Shown: one piece after another, positions 39,911-52,200 of the stretch
How positions within the stretch are numbered: position 1 is the stretch's first letter
How the letters are laid out: the number at the start of each line of letters is the position of its first letter
NCBI GenBank assembly: GCA_963556695.1
Contig: CAUWAG010000006.1
Coordinates: 930,001-994,000, forward strand
Direction: 5' to 3'
Length of the DNA: 64,000 nucleotides
Source of the DNA: Anthostomella pinea
Lineage: Eukaryota > Ascomycota > Sordariomycetes > Xylariales > Xylariaceae
The notes under the pieces: generated by a model
The model's input: the letters and a program-made list of their open reading frames with translations, nothing else
What the model was told of the DNA's origin: nothing
Databases searched by the model: none
Translations under genes and position numbers: made by a program

Positions 39911-41804
39911 ATGGCGCACAATCCAGAGCCAGACCAGCATAAACGAAAACGAGACATTGCAGATGACGGCGCCCAGGCACATGCTGACCGCATACCCCAG
40001 CCGCCGCCACCCCAGTCAGGTAAGTGAAACGCACCTCACCTCACCTCACCTCAGCAATCAACACAACGTTCGCTATCATACTCCCTGTCATCTTGTCCAA
40101 CTTGACATATACCTCCTACAGCTTGCTGTTACACCTGTTGTCTTGCTCTGCATCTCCCATCGCCAAGATCCCGTACACCATCTGTTCTTCTTCTCTGAAT
40201 GGTGCAGAACGAAAGCATGAGTACTGACCAGAGTGCAAGGCAATACCATTCCCATAAACTACCTTTCAAAGTCACATGCCGCCAAACTCAAGCTCCTCCA
40301 GGGCGATGGCGACACCTTTTCCGACGTTCTGACGCTTGTTAGCGACTATGAAGGTGTGTAGACCCGACCTCTGACCTCTGTTACCTTCATCGAAACACTG
40401 ACGCTCTCTGTAGGAGTACTGAACCGCCATGAAAGCCTGGCTTTCAACCTGGGTGCGAAGCTTACCGGGCCACGTCTCCTCAAGGCCATGGAGGGCGCTT
40501 TCGAAGGTCCCATAACGACCAGCCCTCCGCAGAATGCCTTCACCTCCGATCCTGTCACCTGGCTCGACATTGTCGATTTTGCCAAGTCGAAACCGGTAGA
40601 ATTCGCTCTATCCGCTAAGCCAAGCGGTATGCGATCTTGCCAGTTCTCGCTGAAGGGCATTGAGGTCGAGATTGGTGAGGACGACTGGAGGCTCATCGTC
40701 TCTGGCGCTTTGGATCGGTTCAGGCTTGTGCCGCCGCAGCCGCTAGAGGAGGACGAGACTGCTGAGCTAGCCACACTTGACATCCTGGAACAGCGTCTAC
40801 AGGGTTTGATCAAGAAGGCCGACGAAGTGGCACGCAGAGCTCGCCAACTCAACTATCACTTGAGCGGTCGAAAGGCTTCCATCCAAGTGCACCGCTCCGC
40901 GCAGTCGACCTCAGGCTCAGGATTCCAGCCTGTCAACCAAGCCAGGCCTTTGGGTGCCAACCCAGCTTACGATCTGCATGCTGACCTTCTCCAACAATTC
41001 AACGCTCCATTGCCGTCGCCTGGCTACCGTCTGTCATCTGTTAGTTCAGTACCCCCAACCCCCATCGTAGTGGGAGCCACTTCAACACCAAGGAACTCCG
41101 TACAGCAACCCACTCACCTGACTAGCAGCCGACCATCGCCTAGTTACCTGCCTGAACCAGCGGCCAGAGATGTGGAAGAGGAAAATAGAGCATTGGTTGC
41201 CTCCCAGATCGACAGATTAACACGCGGAGACGCCATACATCCACCCTGCGATAGGTGTCGAAGGTTGAGGACATCGTGTATCAAACATCTTACGGCTTGT
41301 CAGGGATGTACCAAGAAACACACTAAATGTACATGGAAGAAGCTATCAGATGAAGAGACAGCTTGGCTGAAAAGAGAAGCTGGCGGAGATGGAGACGAAG
41401 ACGAAGACGAGCCCAGAGATCCTAGACGGAGCTTCGGGTCGGGATCAGGGCGCGCACCCCTCGGCCCAGGGGTGTCAAGAGGAGGTTCAGAACGCGGCGA
41501 CGACCCTGGCCCAAGTCGGGAGGAGCCGCGAATCGCTGCTGGCAGACACGCCGATGACATTTGGCGAAAAGGACCAGCAGTATCAGCGGCCAGCAGGGAT
41601 GACTCGATGGACATCGGTCCGAGGGATATCCGGAGAGCATACGATTCCCTCGAGAAGGGACTTTACTCTGGAGAACGCGCCCCGTTAGTAGATTCTACGA
41701 TGAGGCAAGTTGCCTACGCCGCCTCGGCTCGTGCTGACGAGTTGACCAGTCAATTTGCGGGCGAAATCGCTGCTGCAGCTTCGCGTGACGGCCCACCCCG
41801 ATAG
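39911..41804 (+). CDS. Protein with internal Zn(II)2Cys6 cluster, probable transcription regulator
   Basis: Exon 1 (39911-40019) encodes MAHNPEPDQHKRKRDIADDG and a Pro-rich stretch. Exon 2 runs from about 40234 to 40353 and exon 3 from 40414 to 41804, about 540 aa in all. The first half (GVLNRHESLAFNLGAKLTGP, WLDIVDFAKSKPVEF, EDDWRLIVSGALDRF, LDILEQRLQGLIKKADEVAR) is a conserved-looking helical region. A GAL4-type cluster follows in the second half, C-X2-C-X6-C-X6-C-X2-C-X6-C (PCDRCRRLRTSC, then ACQGCTKKHTKC). The tail is acidic, then Gly/Ser/Arg-rich. The zinc cluster being internal rather than N-terminal is less common for this family. The first acceptor is a problem: the obvious CAG at 40229-40231 gives the wrong frame, and only the AG two bases later (40233) restores it. 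Target genes are unknown. Confidence 0.8.
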
Positions 41805-43289
41805 TGTACAACTATGGTTACGACTGGGAGATGTCATGAAAGGCGGCATCACGAGGCAGTATTTTCTGCATTCTGAGCAAAAAGGTCTTTGCCCTGTACA
41901 TACTTCCCTTGCACGTCCGGATTTGGCAAAGGGGGCAAGGGGGGAACGAGTAAGGGGTCAAAGGTGCACTACACTGTCCACCTTCTCACCAATCGTGGCA
42001 ACTGTCTTCATAAACAAGAAATGTATAGACTAATTGTAATCATAATTCTGCCATGATGTCAAGCTCATTGGTGTGCACATTTCGAGGAGACGTTGGAGTT
42101 TACGCGGCTGAGACACGGATGGACCTCAGCCTGATAAACGACCGATGTCTCAGATCTGACAGCCCACCAACGGTCCGATCGACGTCACAAGAGGCACAGC
42201 TGAGACATCCATTGGGCTCTGCCTCCGCAGCTTATATATTGCGTCCCGCGTCCCGGATTCCGAAGGGGCGGAACGCGAACGCCTTCATGGCGTCGGAGCG
42301 GCATGGTGGATTACACTTACATGTATAAAGTACATCCAACGGTGGTGTATGCAACGTAGTCTACGTGTCTTGGATTATTAGCCTACACATCACGGTCCAC
42401 CACCAGTTCATCCTATCGAGGATAACGCACTGCTTGCAACCACGCCACGTGGGGTCTCTCGCTGTCCGTGGCGTCCACGGGAACGGCAGTACAAGGTCAA
42501 GATAAGACGATTGCTAAGTAGAATAGAGAAAGCAGAATAGAATTGTCCGGATCAGGCCATGTTATTTGCTCTGCTCTTTTCACGAAGATTAGCCTCCTCA
42601 CTGACATCGGACCAGACATCCTCGCACCACATCTCGCACTCCGCCCCGGGAAAGATTCGCAGACACCGCACCGGAAACCCTCTCTTTAAGTCTCGCACTC
42701 ACGGCTCCGGGAGGTTCTTTCGGAAGCGACCAGGCAATTCTGCCGTTGTTGTTTCCTTTCCTTTCGATAACTAGCCCCGGTGCGTTCTTCGATAGGTATC
42801 GCTTTGCTTCGATCTCCTCAGGGAGGCGCGGATGAGGAGGCAGATGCCGGGCCTCTTGTAGGCAAGGGTTGCTACTTTAGGTATGTGAGGATGACTGCTG
42901 CGCTTCCTCGTTAATACGTCGCGCTTGAAGAACGGCGGAAACTGTGGTTCTGGCCGACGTCTACCGCGCCCGGTGAATTAGGACACCTACCTTCCTGTCC
43001 TCGGCTGCCTTGCTCGAGACGGCCAACGCGACTCCCGAAGTCGAAGGCGGAATGTGCGGGATACCTGATACCTGATACCTACCAGTCCTTTTTCCTGCTT
43101 TGAGGGAAACACCCCTGGGCAGAGACAAAATCGGAAGCAGTGTGGAAAGTATAAACATCGATCCAACTGTGGAACACATCATGGCTGCCTCCTTCAACGT
43201 CACTGTGTCAAGCATGTCGCGCCCAGTGTGGAGATAATGTCCAGCATGTATCCTTTCACGAATAGCCGTTTGCCGCCCTTCGCGCTTGT
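41805..43289. other. Intergenic, about 1.5 kb
   Basis: No intact gene. The part from about 42961 to 43289 may hold further degraded sequence of the HET relic to its right, but I cannot recognise it. A triple GATACCT tract lies at about 43060-43082. Confidence 0.4.
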
Positions 43290-43681
43290 TCATCGTGTGT
43301 ACGAGTGAGAAATGTCGGGCCAGGCATCGTCATGGAACTGGGAGCGGTTTCTCCATGGCATGCCGACGCGCGTTACGGGAAGCAGTTGTCGACAGTTCCA
43401 ATCAGGGACCCAAGACGGTAGATGCAGCGCCTCGTCTCTGCTCACTCGAAAGCAAAGTATCTCCAAAGTTATCATAGAAACTCATGAACATGGTGAGGTA
43501 AGCCCCATGCGTATGAAAGGGTTTCGTATGGCACATCGCCCGAAAGGCAGGGCGTGACGAAGCTTGCATTGCATTGTATCTGGTCGCCCGCGATCGAGAA
43601 ACCTGACGACGGAGGATCCCAGAGGTCGCTCTGCATGTGATGCAGGCATCCTGTTTGTAATAGAGACTTTTCCAGATTCAA
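43290..43681 (-). pseudogene. HET-domain (heterokaryon incompatibility) gene relic
   Basis: On the minus strand, a frame starting at 43681 contains PYETLSYAWG, the N-terminal signature of the fungal HET domain, and hits a stop at about 43472. A second frame, 43475-43290, carries ALHLPSWVPDWN, the motif normally found well over 150 residues further on. The catalytic-looking middle (the RLLWIDAICINQ-type block of the family) is absent, so the gene has lost a large internal piece and its frame. Intact HET proteins trigger incompatibility cell death on fusion of unlike strains; nothing here suggests a working product. Such relics are common in ascomycete genomes. Confidence 0.65.
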
Positions 43682-44267
43682 AGGGCGGATATCATGATGT
43701 TCATCTTCGGGCTACCATAAAGCACGCTGGGTCATGGATGCTCCGGATAAGCAGGACGAACGAAGTCTGCACAGGAAAGGGTTAGGAAGCAGGTGGCTCC
43801 TCGTCACCGCTTAATAAGCCACGACTGAGCTACCTCTCATAACCCGATATATGCATAGTACGGAAACAAGAATGCGACCCACCGGGCCGTCACGAGTATG
43901 GTCACGAGTATGGTCACGACCCGTCGCCCCTTTTCTGCACGAGATGTTCGCAGTGACGCGTTAGGCTGCACGGCGATAAGGATAGTATGATTAGCGCAAA
44001 AAAGGTCACTGTCATACATCCATGATCGATCTCAGCTTCAAGCTTGCACCTATAAATGAACCATTCATTCGACACCAATACCTTGGAACTCTTCGCAGAG
44101 AGCTCTTGAGTACCAGATCCATCAATGGCAACACGGTAGCATTTAATCAAAATCGTATCGACCAGTACCGTCGCCCTAATCCTGAGCAATAATCGCCATC
44201 GCCGTCTCGGGACGTCATAGGTCATCCAGCTTCCCATGCGACTACGATCATAAGTACGACTTATTCG
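43682..44267. other. Intergenic, about 0.6 kb
   Basis: Promoter side of the mitochondrial carrier gene. Contains a three-copy tandem of GTCACGAGTATG-like units at about 43890-43923. No gene seen. Confidence 0.5.
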
Positions 44268-45526
44268 ATGGAGAGCTCCAGAGAACGGCGGGAGGGCGTT
44301 CCCGTGCCGCCGCAGTCGCCCTTACCGCAGTCCCGCGAACTCGGCGGCGCAACACCACAAATAGCGACCAAGGAATCGCCCTTTGCCAAATCATGGCCGC
44401 ACCTAGTCGCTGGAGGGTACGTAAGATCGTGAAGAGGAGTGGTGGAAGGACGCATCTTAAGCAAGGCCGTATCTAACCAAACCCTACAGAGCTGGAGGCA
44501 TGACAGCAGCCGTCCTGACCGCCCCCCTCGACGTCCTGAAAACCCGACTCCAGTCCGACTTCTACCAGGCCCAACTCCGCGCCGCGCGCGCAGCCCTCGC
44601 AAGCCAAGCGCGCCTGAACCCCTTCCAGTCGGCCCGATACCACATGGCCGAGACGGTGCAGATCCTGCGCGACGTGTACCGGATAGAGGGGCCGCGGGCG
44701 CTGTTCCGGGGGCTCGGGCCGAACCTGGTGGGCGTGGTGCCGGCGCGCAGCATCATGTTCTACGTGTACGGGACGGGCAAGCGCGCCTACTCGCAGTGGA
44801 CGGGGTGGGCGCCCGAGAACCCGGCCGTGCACCTCGCCAGCGCCGTGACGGCCGGCATCGCGACCGGCACGGCCACGAACCCCATCTGGCTCGTCAAGAC
44901 GCGCCTGCAGCTCGACAAGAACGACGCGGAGCGCAAGTTCGGCGACGTCGGCCGCCGCCGCTACCGCAACAGCTGGGACTGCATTCGCCAGGTCATGCGC
45001 AACGAGGGCCCACGCGGCTTCTTCAAGGGCCTCAGCGCTAGCTATCTGGGCGTCTCAGAGAGCACGCTCCAGTGGATGATGTACGAGGAGCTGAAGCGCC
45101 AGCTGCGGGTGCGCGAGGACAAGATCGTCGAGAGCGGGCGCGAGAAGGGCTGGTGGGACCACACGGTCGATTGGACCGGCAACTTCATGGGCGCCGGTGC
45201 CGCCAAGGGTCTGGCGGCTATTCTGACGTATCCGCACGAGGTGAGTAGACATGCCCCCTGAATCACCCCTATCCTCTCCTTGACACAGCTTATAAACTGA
45301 CACTGGAACTCAGGTCGCGAGAACGCGTCTCAGACAGGCACCCATGGCCGACGGGTGCCCGAAATACACGGGTCTCGTGCAGTGCTTCAAGCTCGTGTGG
45401 AAAGAGGAAGGCATGATCGGCCTATACGGCGGTCTGACACCCCATCTTATGCGCACCATCCCCTCGGCCGCCATCATGTTCGGCATGTACGAGGGCATTC
45501 TCAAGCTCCTAGGCTCCAAGAGCTGA
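44268..45526 (+). CDS. Mitochondrial carrier, RIM2/SLC25A33-36-like
   Basis: Three exons (44268-44416, 44490-45240, 45314-45526) give 370 aa. All three carrier repeats are present with their PX[DE]XX[KR] signatures: PLDVLKTRLQ, PIWLVKTRLQLDK and YPHEVARTRLRQ, each followed by a helix pair with the downstream glycine motif (EGPRALFRGLGPNLVGVVPA, EGPRGFFKGLSASYLGVSES, EGMIGLYGGLTPHLMRTIPS). The second signature with Trp (PIWLVKTR) and the SESTLQWMMYEELK contact region fit the pyrimidine-nucleotide carrier group of yeast Rim2. That carrier exchanges pyrimidine nucleotides across the inner mitochondrial membrane and supports mtDNA maintenance. A GC-rich codon bias stands out in exon 2. The substrate is inferred from subfamily resemblance only. 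Confidence 0.93.
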
Positions 45527-46850
45527 GCTAGCAGCCAGCCAACCCAAGAGCCGGCTTGAATGCTATCGGCCACGCACCGGTGAGCTACTTATGGCCACTG
45601 GACGGATTGGGCGTCGGGAACGTCGATTCGTTTGTATACAACACCTCCGATCCGCCCACCTACTACACACCTTTAATACCCGTCTGTCGCTTTGCATTCT
45701 ACGAACAATGTCGTACCATCAGGTGTACAGCCCAACAGACAGACACCCAGGACTCTCCACTTCTTCGAGATATAGACATCGTCAGTCGACCATCCGACAT
45801 ACCAAGTGTACTATAGGAAGCCATATGGCTAGGACCGCTTCCACGCACGATATAAATAGGGGAGGCGCATCTCCAGTGGATCTCAGCATCATCCGCACTA
45901 CTGGCATTAACGGCGTTCACAGAGGGAAGACAAAAAGCATGGAACGGAACGCCCAACTCTTGGATTCGGTTATAGGTACGGGTACAACAGAGGCATTTCA
46001 GGCGAGGCAAGGCTGTTTTCATAACACTCTGGCCTGGTTCGCGCTGGCCTAGGTTCAGTCCTGCGCTACTTGGGTGCTTACTGAGCCTCAGAGTAAGGCC
46101 GAGATCTGAATCTGTATGTAAGTATATATTTGTTCGGAAAGTGTATGTAGAACATCACAGGAAGAGCATGCTATAGATAAGGTATCATGCCATGTAAAAT
46201 TGAAGATATAATCAAGATGCTGCAGTACCGCACTGTCGCGTCCGTCTGTCTTATGGATGTGTTTTACAAACTCGCTTCATTAGCGACACACAGATCATCT
46301 CGGAAGTGGACTCTACCGGGAAAGCAAAGTGCGAGACGCATGGCGAGATGAGCAGACAAATGCCCCCTATCTTCCGACTTCTCCCACAGCACCCCCTCGC
46401 CCCCTTTCACCGGAAACGAATGGTGTCTATTGAACTGAGACCTTCTTTTGCTGTCCGTACGCTATGGAGGTGAGGCTGACAAGTAGGTAGAAAATCGCAC
46501 GAACGAAGAACCGCATCTCCTCCGGTCGGTCAGCATTGGTATCAGATCCATTCCACCCCTTTTGCCTCCCCCACGTAGCCGGCAAATGCAGATCTGTATG
46601 CGCATGAATATCGCAGTAGACGCCAAAGTTCCTCCGGAAATAGCATAATATACTTTCTCTCCAATAGTCACAAAGTCCTTGCCGTATCCGAGCTGCTGCG
46701 GTCCTCGGAGTTCGTCGATTTGGTAGCGGCCATCTTCTGCAAGTGCGTTTCCAGCATGTGAAGCTGCTGCTTTGCAGAGGGCCGTTTGCGAAGCTTTTGT
46801 GGCGTGCGGCCGGGCGTCGACCCGTTGGCCCACGAATCGAACAGACGCAG
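45527..46850. other. Convergent intergenic region, 1.3 kb
   Basis: Lies between the 3' ends of the carrier and SNX3 genes. A 130-codon minus-strand frame (46462-46854) overlaps the SNX3 3' end and has no motif. No gene is supported. Confidence 0.5.
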
Positions 46851-47644
46851 TCACCAGGCGTTGCGATCCCAGTTCGGGTCTGGTAAGATCACGACATAGT
46901 CAGCGGTGTTCCAAGTTAGTATTCATGTATGAAGTAAACTCACCCTGCACAAAAGCCGCCAGCACCTTGCTCCCCGTCTGCAACAGCGGGTGGCCGACGA
47001 CGATCTTGAGGAACTTCTCGAGCCCCGCGCGGCGGCCCTCGATGACGTCGTCGGAGAAGCGGTTGGTGAAGACCTTGCCGGGCAGGGGCGGGATGGTGAC
47101 GCGCGCGCTCTCGCGCTCCAGTATGTCGCGGAAGTACTCGAAGTCGCTGTAGCGCCGCCGCACCGTGCTCTGGCGCAGCTTGAAGGCCGGGATGTTGGTG
47201 CGGCACACGATCTCGTAGTCCGTGTACATGTTGCGCGACGTGCCGTGCGTGCGCGGGTTGCGGATCTGTTGGTGGAAGGATTGGTTGGTTAGTCTGCGGT
47301 CGTCTTGCTTGTTGTGTTCGTGGCCCTAAGGATCTGGGGTGCGGAGAGGGAGGAGGGCATAAGAGAGGGCCGAGGATGGGCTGTCGCGTGCCGCCCTCGA
47401 GGCTCGCGAGCAGCGTGGAGGTGCCCAGCAGATTGTGGGATAGTGGTCGCACGCAATCGCAGATACACATAGACAGGTTGACAGGTAGGCAGAGACGCAT
47501 ATTACACACCTCTATCTCAAGGAAGTTTTCGGGTGGCCCGTATATCTCGTCAAAGGACTGGGTGCGGTTGTCGGGCATGGACTGCATGATGGGGCGGGAC
47601 ATGCTGGCCATGCCGCGCGGCGAGGCCGGTGTGTTCGTCGACAT
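46851..47644 (-). CDS. Sorting nexin SNX3/Grd19
   Basis: Three exons on the minus strand (47644-47510, 47265-46944, 46879-46851) give 161 aa, the usual SNX3 length. Residues 40 to about 155 form a PX domain: [30 protein letters not shown], the phosphoinositide-binding [18 protein letters not shown] and [19 protein letters not shown]. The protein ends DPNWDRNAW, typical of the Grd19 group. It binds PI3P on endosomes and acts as a cargo adaptor for retromer-dependent recycling to the Golgi. The last coding exon is only 29 nt and is required by frame and by the conserved tail. Confidence 0.95.
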
Positions 47645-49259
47645 GGCGGGCGAGGTCGCAGATGTCTGATTCGGTGACTTGGGCGGGACGCCGCCGGCCG
47701 GGGCTTGCTGCTCGGGGGACGCCGTTTTGGCGATGTTCGGGGGCCTTCGATGACTTTTCGGTTCGGGAATCGCAATCGGGAGGTCGATGGAATGGTATCG
47801 TCGGGTTGCTGGCAGTGCTTAACTCGCTTGCTTGGTGGTATTGGGTGCGGAGGATGGGTGTTGATTGAGGTTGTCGGATTTAGTGTGATGCTGCTGGTCT
47901 GGGCTGTCTGGCTCGCTGCTGAGGGGAAAAGTAGGTCGGCTCGCTCTCCAGGCCAAACAAGGCAAGTGGGATGGCCAACGACCAATAATAGCGTGGAAGG
48001 AGCTACAGGGCACGACCCCAGCCAATTGAATTGAGGCTTATCTGCCGCTACGTAGTAGTGCAGTGGGGGAGCTTTCTTAGGTCTGTGGCTCAGTCAGCAA
48101 CTCGACCTATGTTCAACTACATTCCATATCTTGTGCGGTTGAACCTGCGATGAGGGAGACTAAGGAATCTTGGTCATGCTCGGAACGACTAGTGAAGAGG
48201 CTGTGATATATGTGATTCACCATGTCTAGCTGTCTGATGTAGTCAGGGTGGTTTACAACGTGACACCCTAGGAATCATCGATCGTGACTTACATGAGTCT
48301 CAGGGGCTCGAGGTGGCATGGTGGTAAACATATCACATTCACACAAGTCAACATCGTCACATTCAGAAGAAGTGCAGTTCTGAGCTAATATCTGTCATTA
48401 CTAACAACCGGGAGAATCTCTGACGCATGATACCTAGGTAGCATGCTTCATGACTGATAGTAGCCAGGTTAAGTAATGAAAGTTGATCCTAGGATATTCC
48501 TCCTAGTTTTGCGCCGCAGTCCATGGTATTTCTCCTCCTTTGTGAAGCCCGCGGAATGCGATATATGCCATGATGTGTCTTTGCCCTGTGAAAGCCCGAT
48601 ATTGCAACTGAAAGTGTCATCTCAAGGACAGCCAGTGGTTGTGGATGCCGAATAGTCACCATCTCAGTGGTGGCTGTTACTCGCCAAAGCTGTCCAGCGG
48701 TCGAAGTTGTCCAGTCGTGGCCCAATGCTAGCCGGCATTGACCCCATCGGCGATGCCGCAATGCGTCAAAAAAGTGTCGACGCCAGACCCCCCTCCGTAG
48801 GGAGGAGTCCGACATCGACCACAACTTCATTGAACGCATTACGAATCTATGGCCAGGGGTCTATCTAGGCAATGCGGGCAACGTGTGAGGATCTGGCAGG
48901 GCCTTGGTACTGTGTGTATGAGGCAGACGAATGACAAGACCACGAAGAGGTCAGTCCATCAATGAGAGGGTTAGCAAGGGGGTCTGTGAAGTAGTTCCCG
49001 CAGCGGGTTCAGAGAGCAAACAGATCCGATCCCGTCCCCAAAGGACATGTATGTCTGCAGCGTGAGTGCTTGTCGCAAACTCCATGTCGGAAGTGAAAGA
49101 CCTGATCGCAAAAGTGCAGATCAGAAAGACCGGAAGCCACATCCCAGTTGACAAAGGAAAGGGAGTTAGTTTCGCCCTTCGTAGAGGCGATCAGAATGTG
49201 GGCAGGCCGAAGAGCCGATCCAACATGAGACTCGAGCATGGACAACAACCAGGAGCCGA
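47645..49259. other. Intergenic, 1.6 kb
   Basis: Promoter region of SNX3 followed by the 3' side of the RRM gene. A TACCTAGGTAG palindrome lies at 48431-48441. No supported gene. Confidence 0.5.
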
Positions 49260-52200
49260 CTAGTAGTCATTGCGGTATTTGGAGAAGGAGTTGGTACATC
49301 GTCCCTGATCCCCGAAGTAGACAAAGCCACCCTGAGCAGCGCTCGCGATGTAGGTCTCGGGGGGAGTTCCTCCCTCAACAGCACGTCGGAGAATCTGGTC
49401 GATGGTCTGCCACTCGATGGCGGTGGCCTCAGCCAGCGTCATATTGTCCAAGGCGGGACCGCTAGGGTAGTTGGCCTCGACGAAGAAGTAGCCCCAGTAC
49501 ATGCTGGTCGTCTGGCCCTTGGCCTGCAGGGCTCGCTTGTGCCCGATGGACATGCCGTCGACAACGCGGTTGGTCTCCTCGCGAATCATGGCAATGTAGT
49601 ACTGTAGGTTTCCATGCGTCGGTCAGGCACGTAGCATATGGGTGATATCAGGGGAAAGGAAACTTACCTCCAGAACATCCAGAGGAACTCCAGCCTTGGG
49701 ACCAAGGGTGTACATATGGGTCCAGAGATCGGCGAATCGAGGCTGATTGAAGTGTCGACCCTGCTCCTCGGGCATCTCAGCCAGGAAGGAGAGGTTGTCC
49801 TTCTGCAAGACGCTGAGACCACAGCAGAGCATGCACGAGGTGATTAGCCTGTTGAAGAGCTGAGGCGTTAGGCGATCGTGGTCGGGATCGCGACGAATCG
49901 AGTTGCGGAGCGTCATGACCATCTTGCAGCAGGCATCGTAACAAGCCTGGCGCTGCTGGATGGTGATATAGTCGGCCATGTACCAGGGGCACTTGCGGAG
50001 CGTGCTGATCATGCACTCGTAGGGTCGCTCCGGGCACTGCTCCGAGTAGGAGGACTGCATACTGTCGTTAGTCCCACCATCGTCTCTCTGGCGATCGCGC
50101 CGACGACTTACTCGGTGAGGGGACTCGACATGCTTGGTTAGCATCGTCATCTCCTCGATCGAGAAGAAGCACTTGAAGTTCTCCCACGAGAACTCGGAGC
50201 CCTGCAGAATCTCAGGGCGAGATCCGTGCCAGCGGACGCCGTTGGCAGCGGCAGGGAACATCTCCTTCATGAGCTGCACCTGGCTGGACAGCTCGATTTC
50301 CACGGGGCGGTTGCCGATGCGGCCGATACGGCCGTTGTCCGCAGTCTTCTGGAACTTGTCGACGCAGTTCATTGCGTCCGCGGGGTCGACAAACTCAACG
50401 AAGGCGTCCATCGTTTTGCTTGTCACACGCTCCATAATAATGTGAACAGGCTCAAGGCTGTCGTTGAGAACTTTGGCGTTGCGGCCCATGAGCGCAACCA
50501 ACTCCGATCTTCGGGTGCCGAACGGGATCTATCGAGGTAGAGAGGTTAGTTTCGTATATACAGCAGACATATGTCATGAGAGGAATGAAGTGCACTCACG
50601 TTCTTGATATGAATAACACCGTGGTCGACTGGGGTATGGAGACTGTACGTCTCCGCCCAGGGGAAGAACTTAGGATCCATAAGATCCTGCAGAGTGACAC
50701 GCCCATCGACTCCGATCAACGCATTGAGCACATCCGAGCGGGCTCTCTGGACAAATGTGGGCGGGGGGTGGAACGGAAGGGGTCGAAGATGGGCCGTCTG
50801 CGCCGACTTCGCGACAGTGATCTCCTGAGCATGAGGGACTACGGCTCCGGCACGAGGCAGGAGCCGGTTAAGAGCGCTCTGGTCGTTATAGAGCAGGATG
50901 CTGCTGTCGGAAATGCTGTTAGTAAGGCCTGTGACATATCCTTCGGGGACCTTCTGCTCGTTCGCGGGTGCCTGCTGGGGTTGACCAGTGTGAACAGTCT
51001 GAGCCATGTGCTGAACGCCGTTGGCAGCTGGGTTGCCTTGGGTAGTACCGCTGTTCATGGAGTCAACACTGGTATTGGTGGCATTGGTGTATCGACGACC
51101 TTGAACATTGCTCTGCTTGACGGTTCCATGAGCAGCAGTGACGTCCCCGCCATACACATTGTTCGCGGGAGCACCAGCTTGATGCATCTGGGCATTGGTA
51201 CCCTGGGCTTGGTTGCTTCCCTGAGTTGCACCGACATTGGCAGCACCCGGCTGGTATTCCTGAGTGTTGTAAGTAGGAGCTTGATGATCCTGCGCATTGA
51301 AAGCCTGGTTTTGAGCAGCTCCCTGAGCGGCACCAGTGTTGATGGTACCAGCATGGTGTCCCTGGTTGCTGAAAGTCGGTTGATAACCTGGGTTATTGGT
51401 GGCAAGTCGGGCGAGGTCAGCTCTGAGAGCATCACCCATGTTGTAACTTCCCTGGTGACCCTGAACATTACTGACTTGATCGTTGTTAGCAGCACCGTAC
51501 TGCTGACCGTTCTGGTTCATCTCGGGTGCAGCACTGGGAAGAGAGCCGTAGCTGCCGGTGGACGGCATTTGCTGCTGCAACTTGCCCAGACCATAACCGC
51601 CGTTGATGTTGCCAAACCCTGTGTGCACCTGGTGGGTTACGTTGGGTGCCTGTGCATTTCCCGACTCCTCGAAGCGCATCTCGTTCTGGCCTTGACTGGC
51701 ATTCTGTCTCCAGTCGGACGCAGATAAGATCCTATCTCGCTTAAGGTGACGACTGTGCGAGTTTGCCTTGTGCTGGTTGTTCGAGGAGAAGGCGTTACCA
51801 AAAGCAGTAGTCTGGTACATGCCATTGGACGATTGCTGCGCACCCGCGTTCTGAAGACCCTGAGGAACGGTAGCCGAAGGAGCCTGCGCAGACTGTTGGT
51901 ATCCTTGTGTGTATCCAGTATTCTGACCCGTGACACTCTGAGGCTGTTGAGAAGTTGCATTCCAGCCGTAGCCCTGGCTGCCACCAGCATGCATGAAACT
52001 ATTGCCATTGGAATGGTTGCCAGCAATAGGAACGTAGGGATCGTAGGTAGGGTTATTACCAGCAGAGGCATTGTCGTTGTTAGAGGCCTGGGAAGGAGCA
52101 GCGCCGTTCTGACCTTGTACTCGAGCATCACCCGCAACACGCTTCTGTTCATAGAGCATCATGAGATGCGCGATGTTGTTCGCCTGCAAGTTGGGAACAT

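Noticed and set aside
50576..51727. 383-codon plus-strand frame opposite the RRM gene
   Set aside because: Antisense to the Gln/Asn-rich exon; no motif, and the minus-strand gene has consistent introns.
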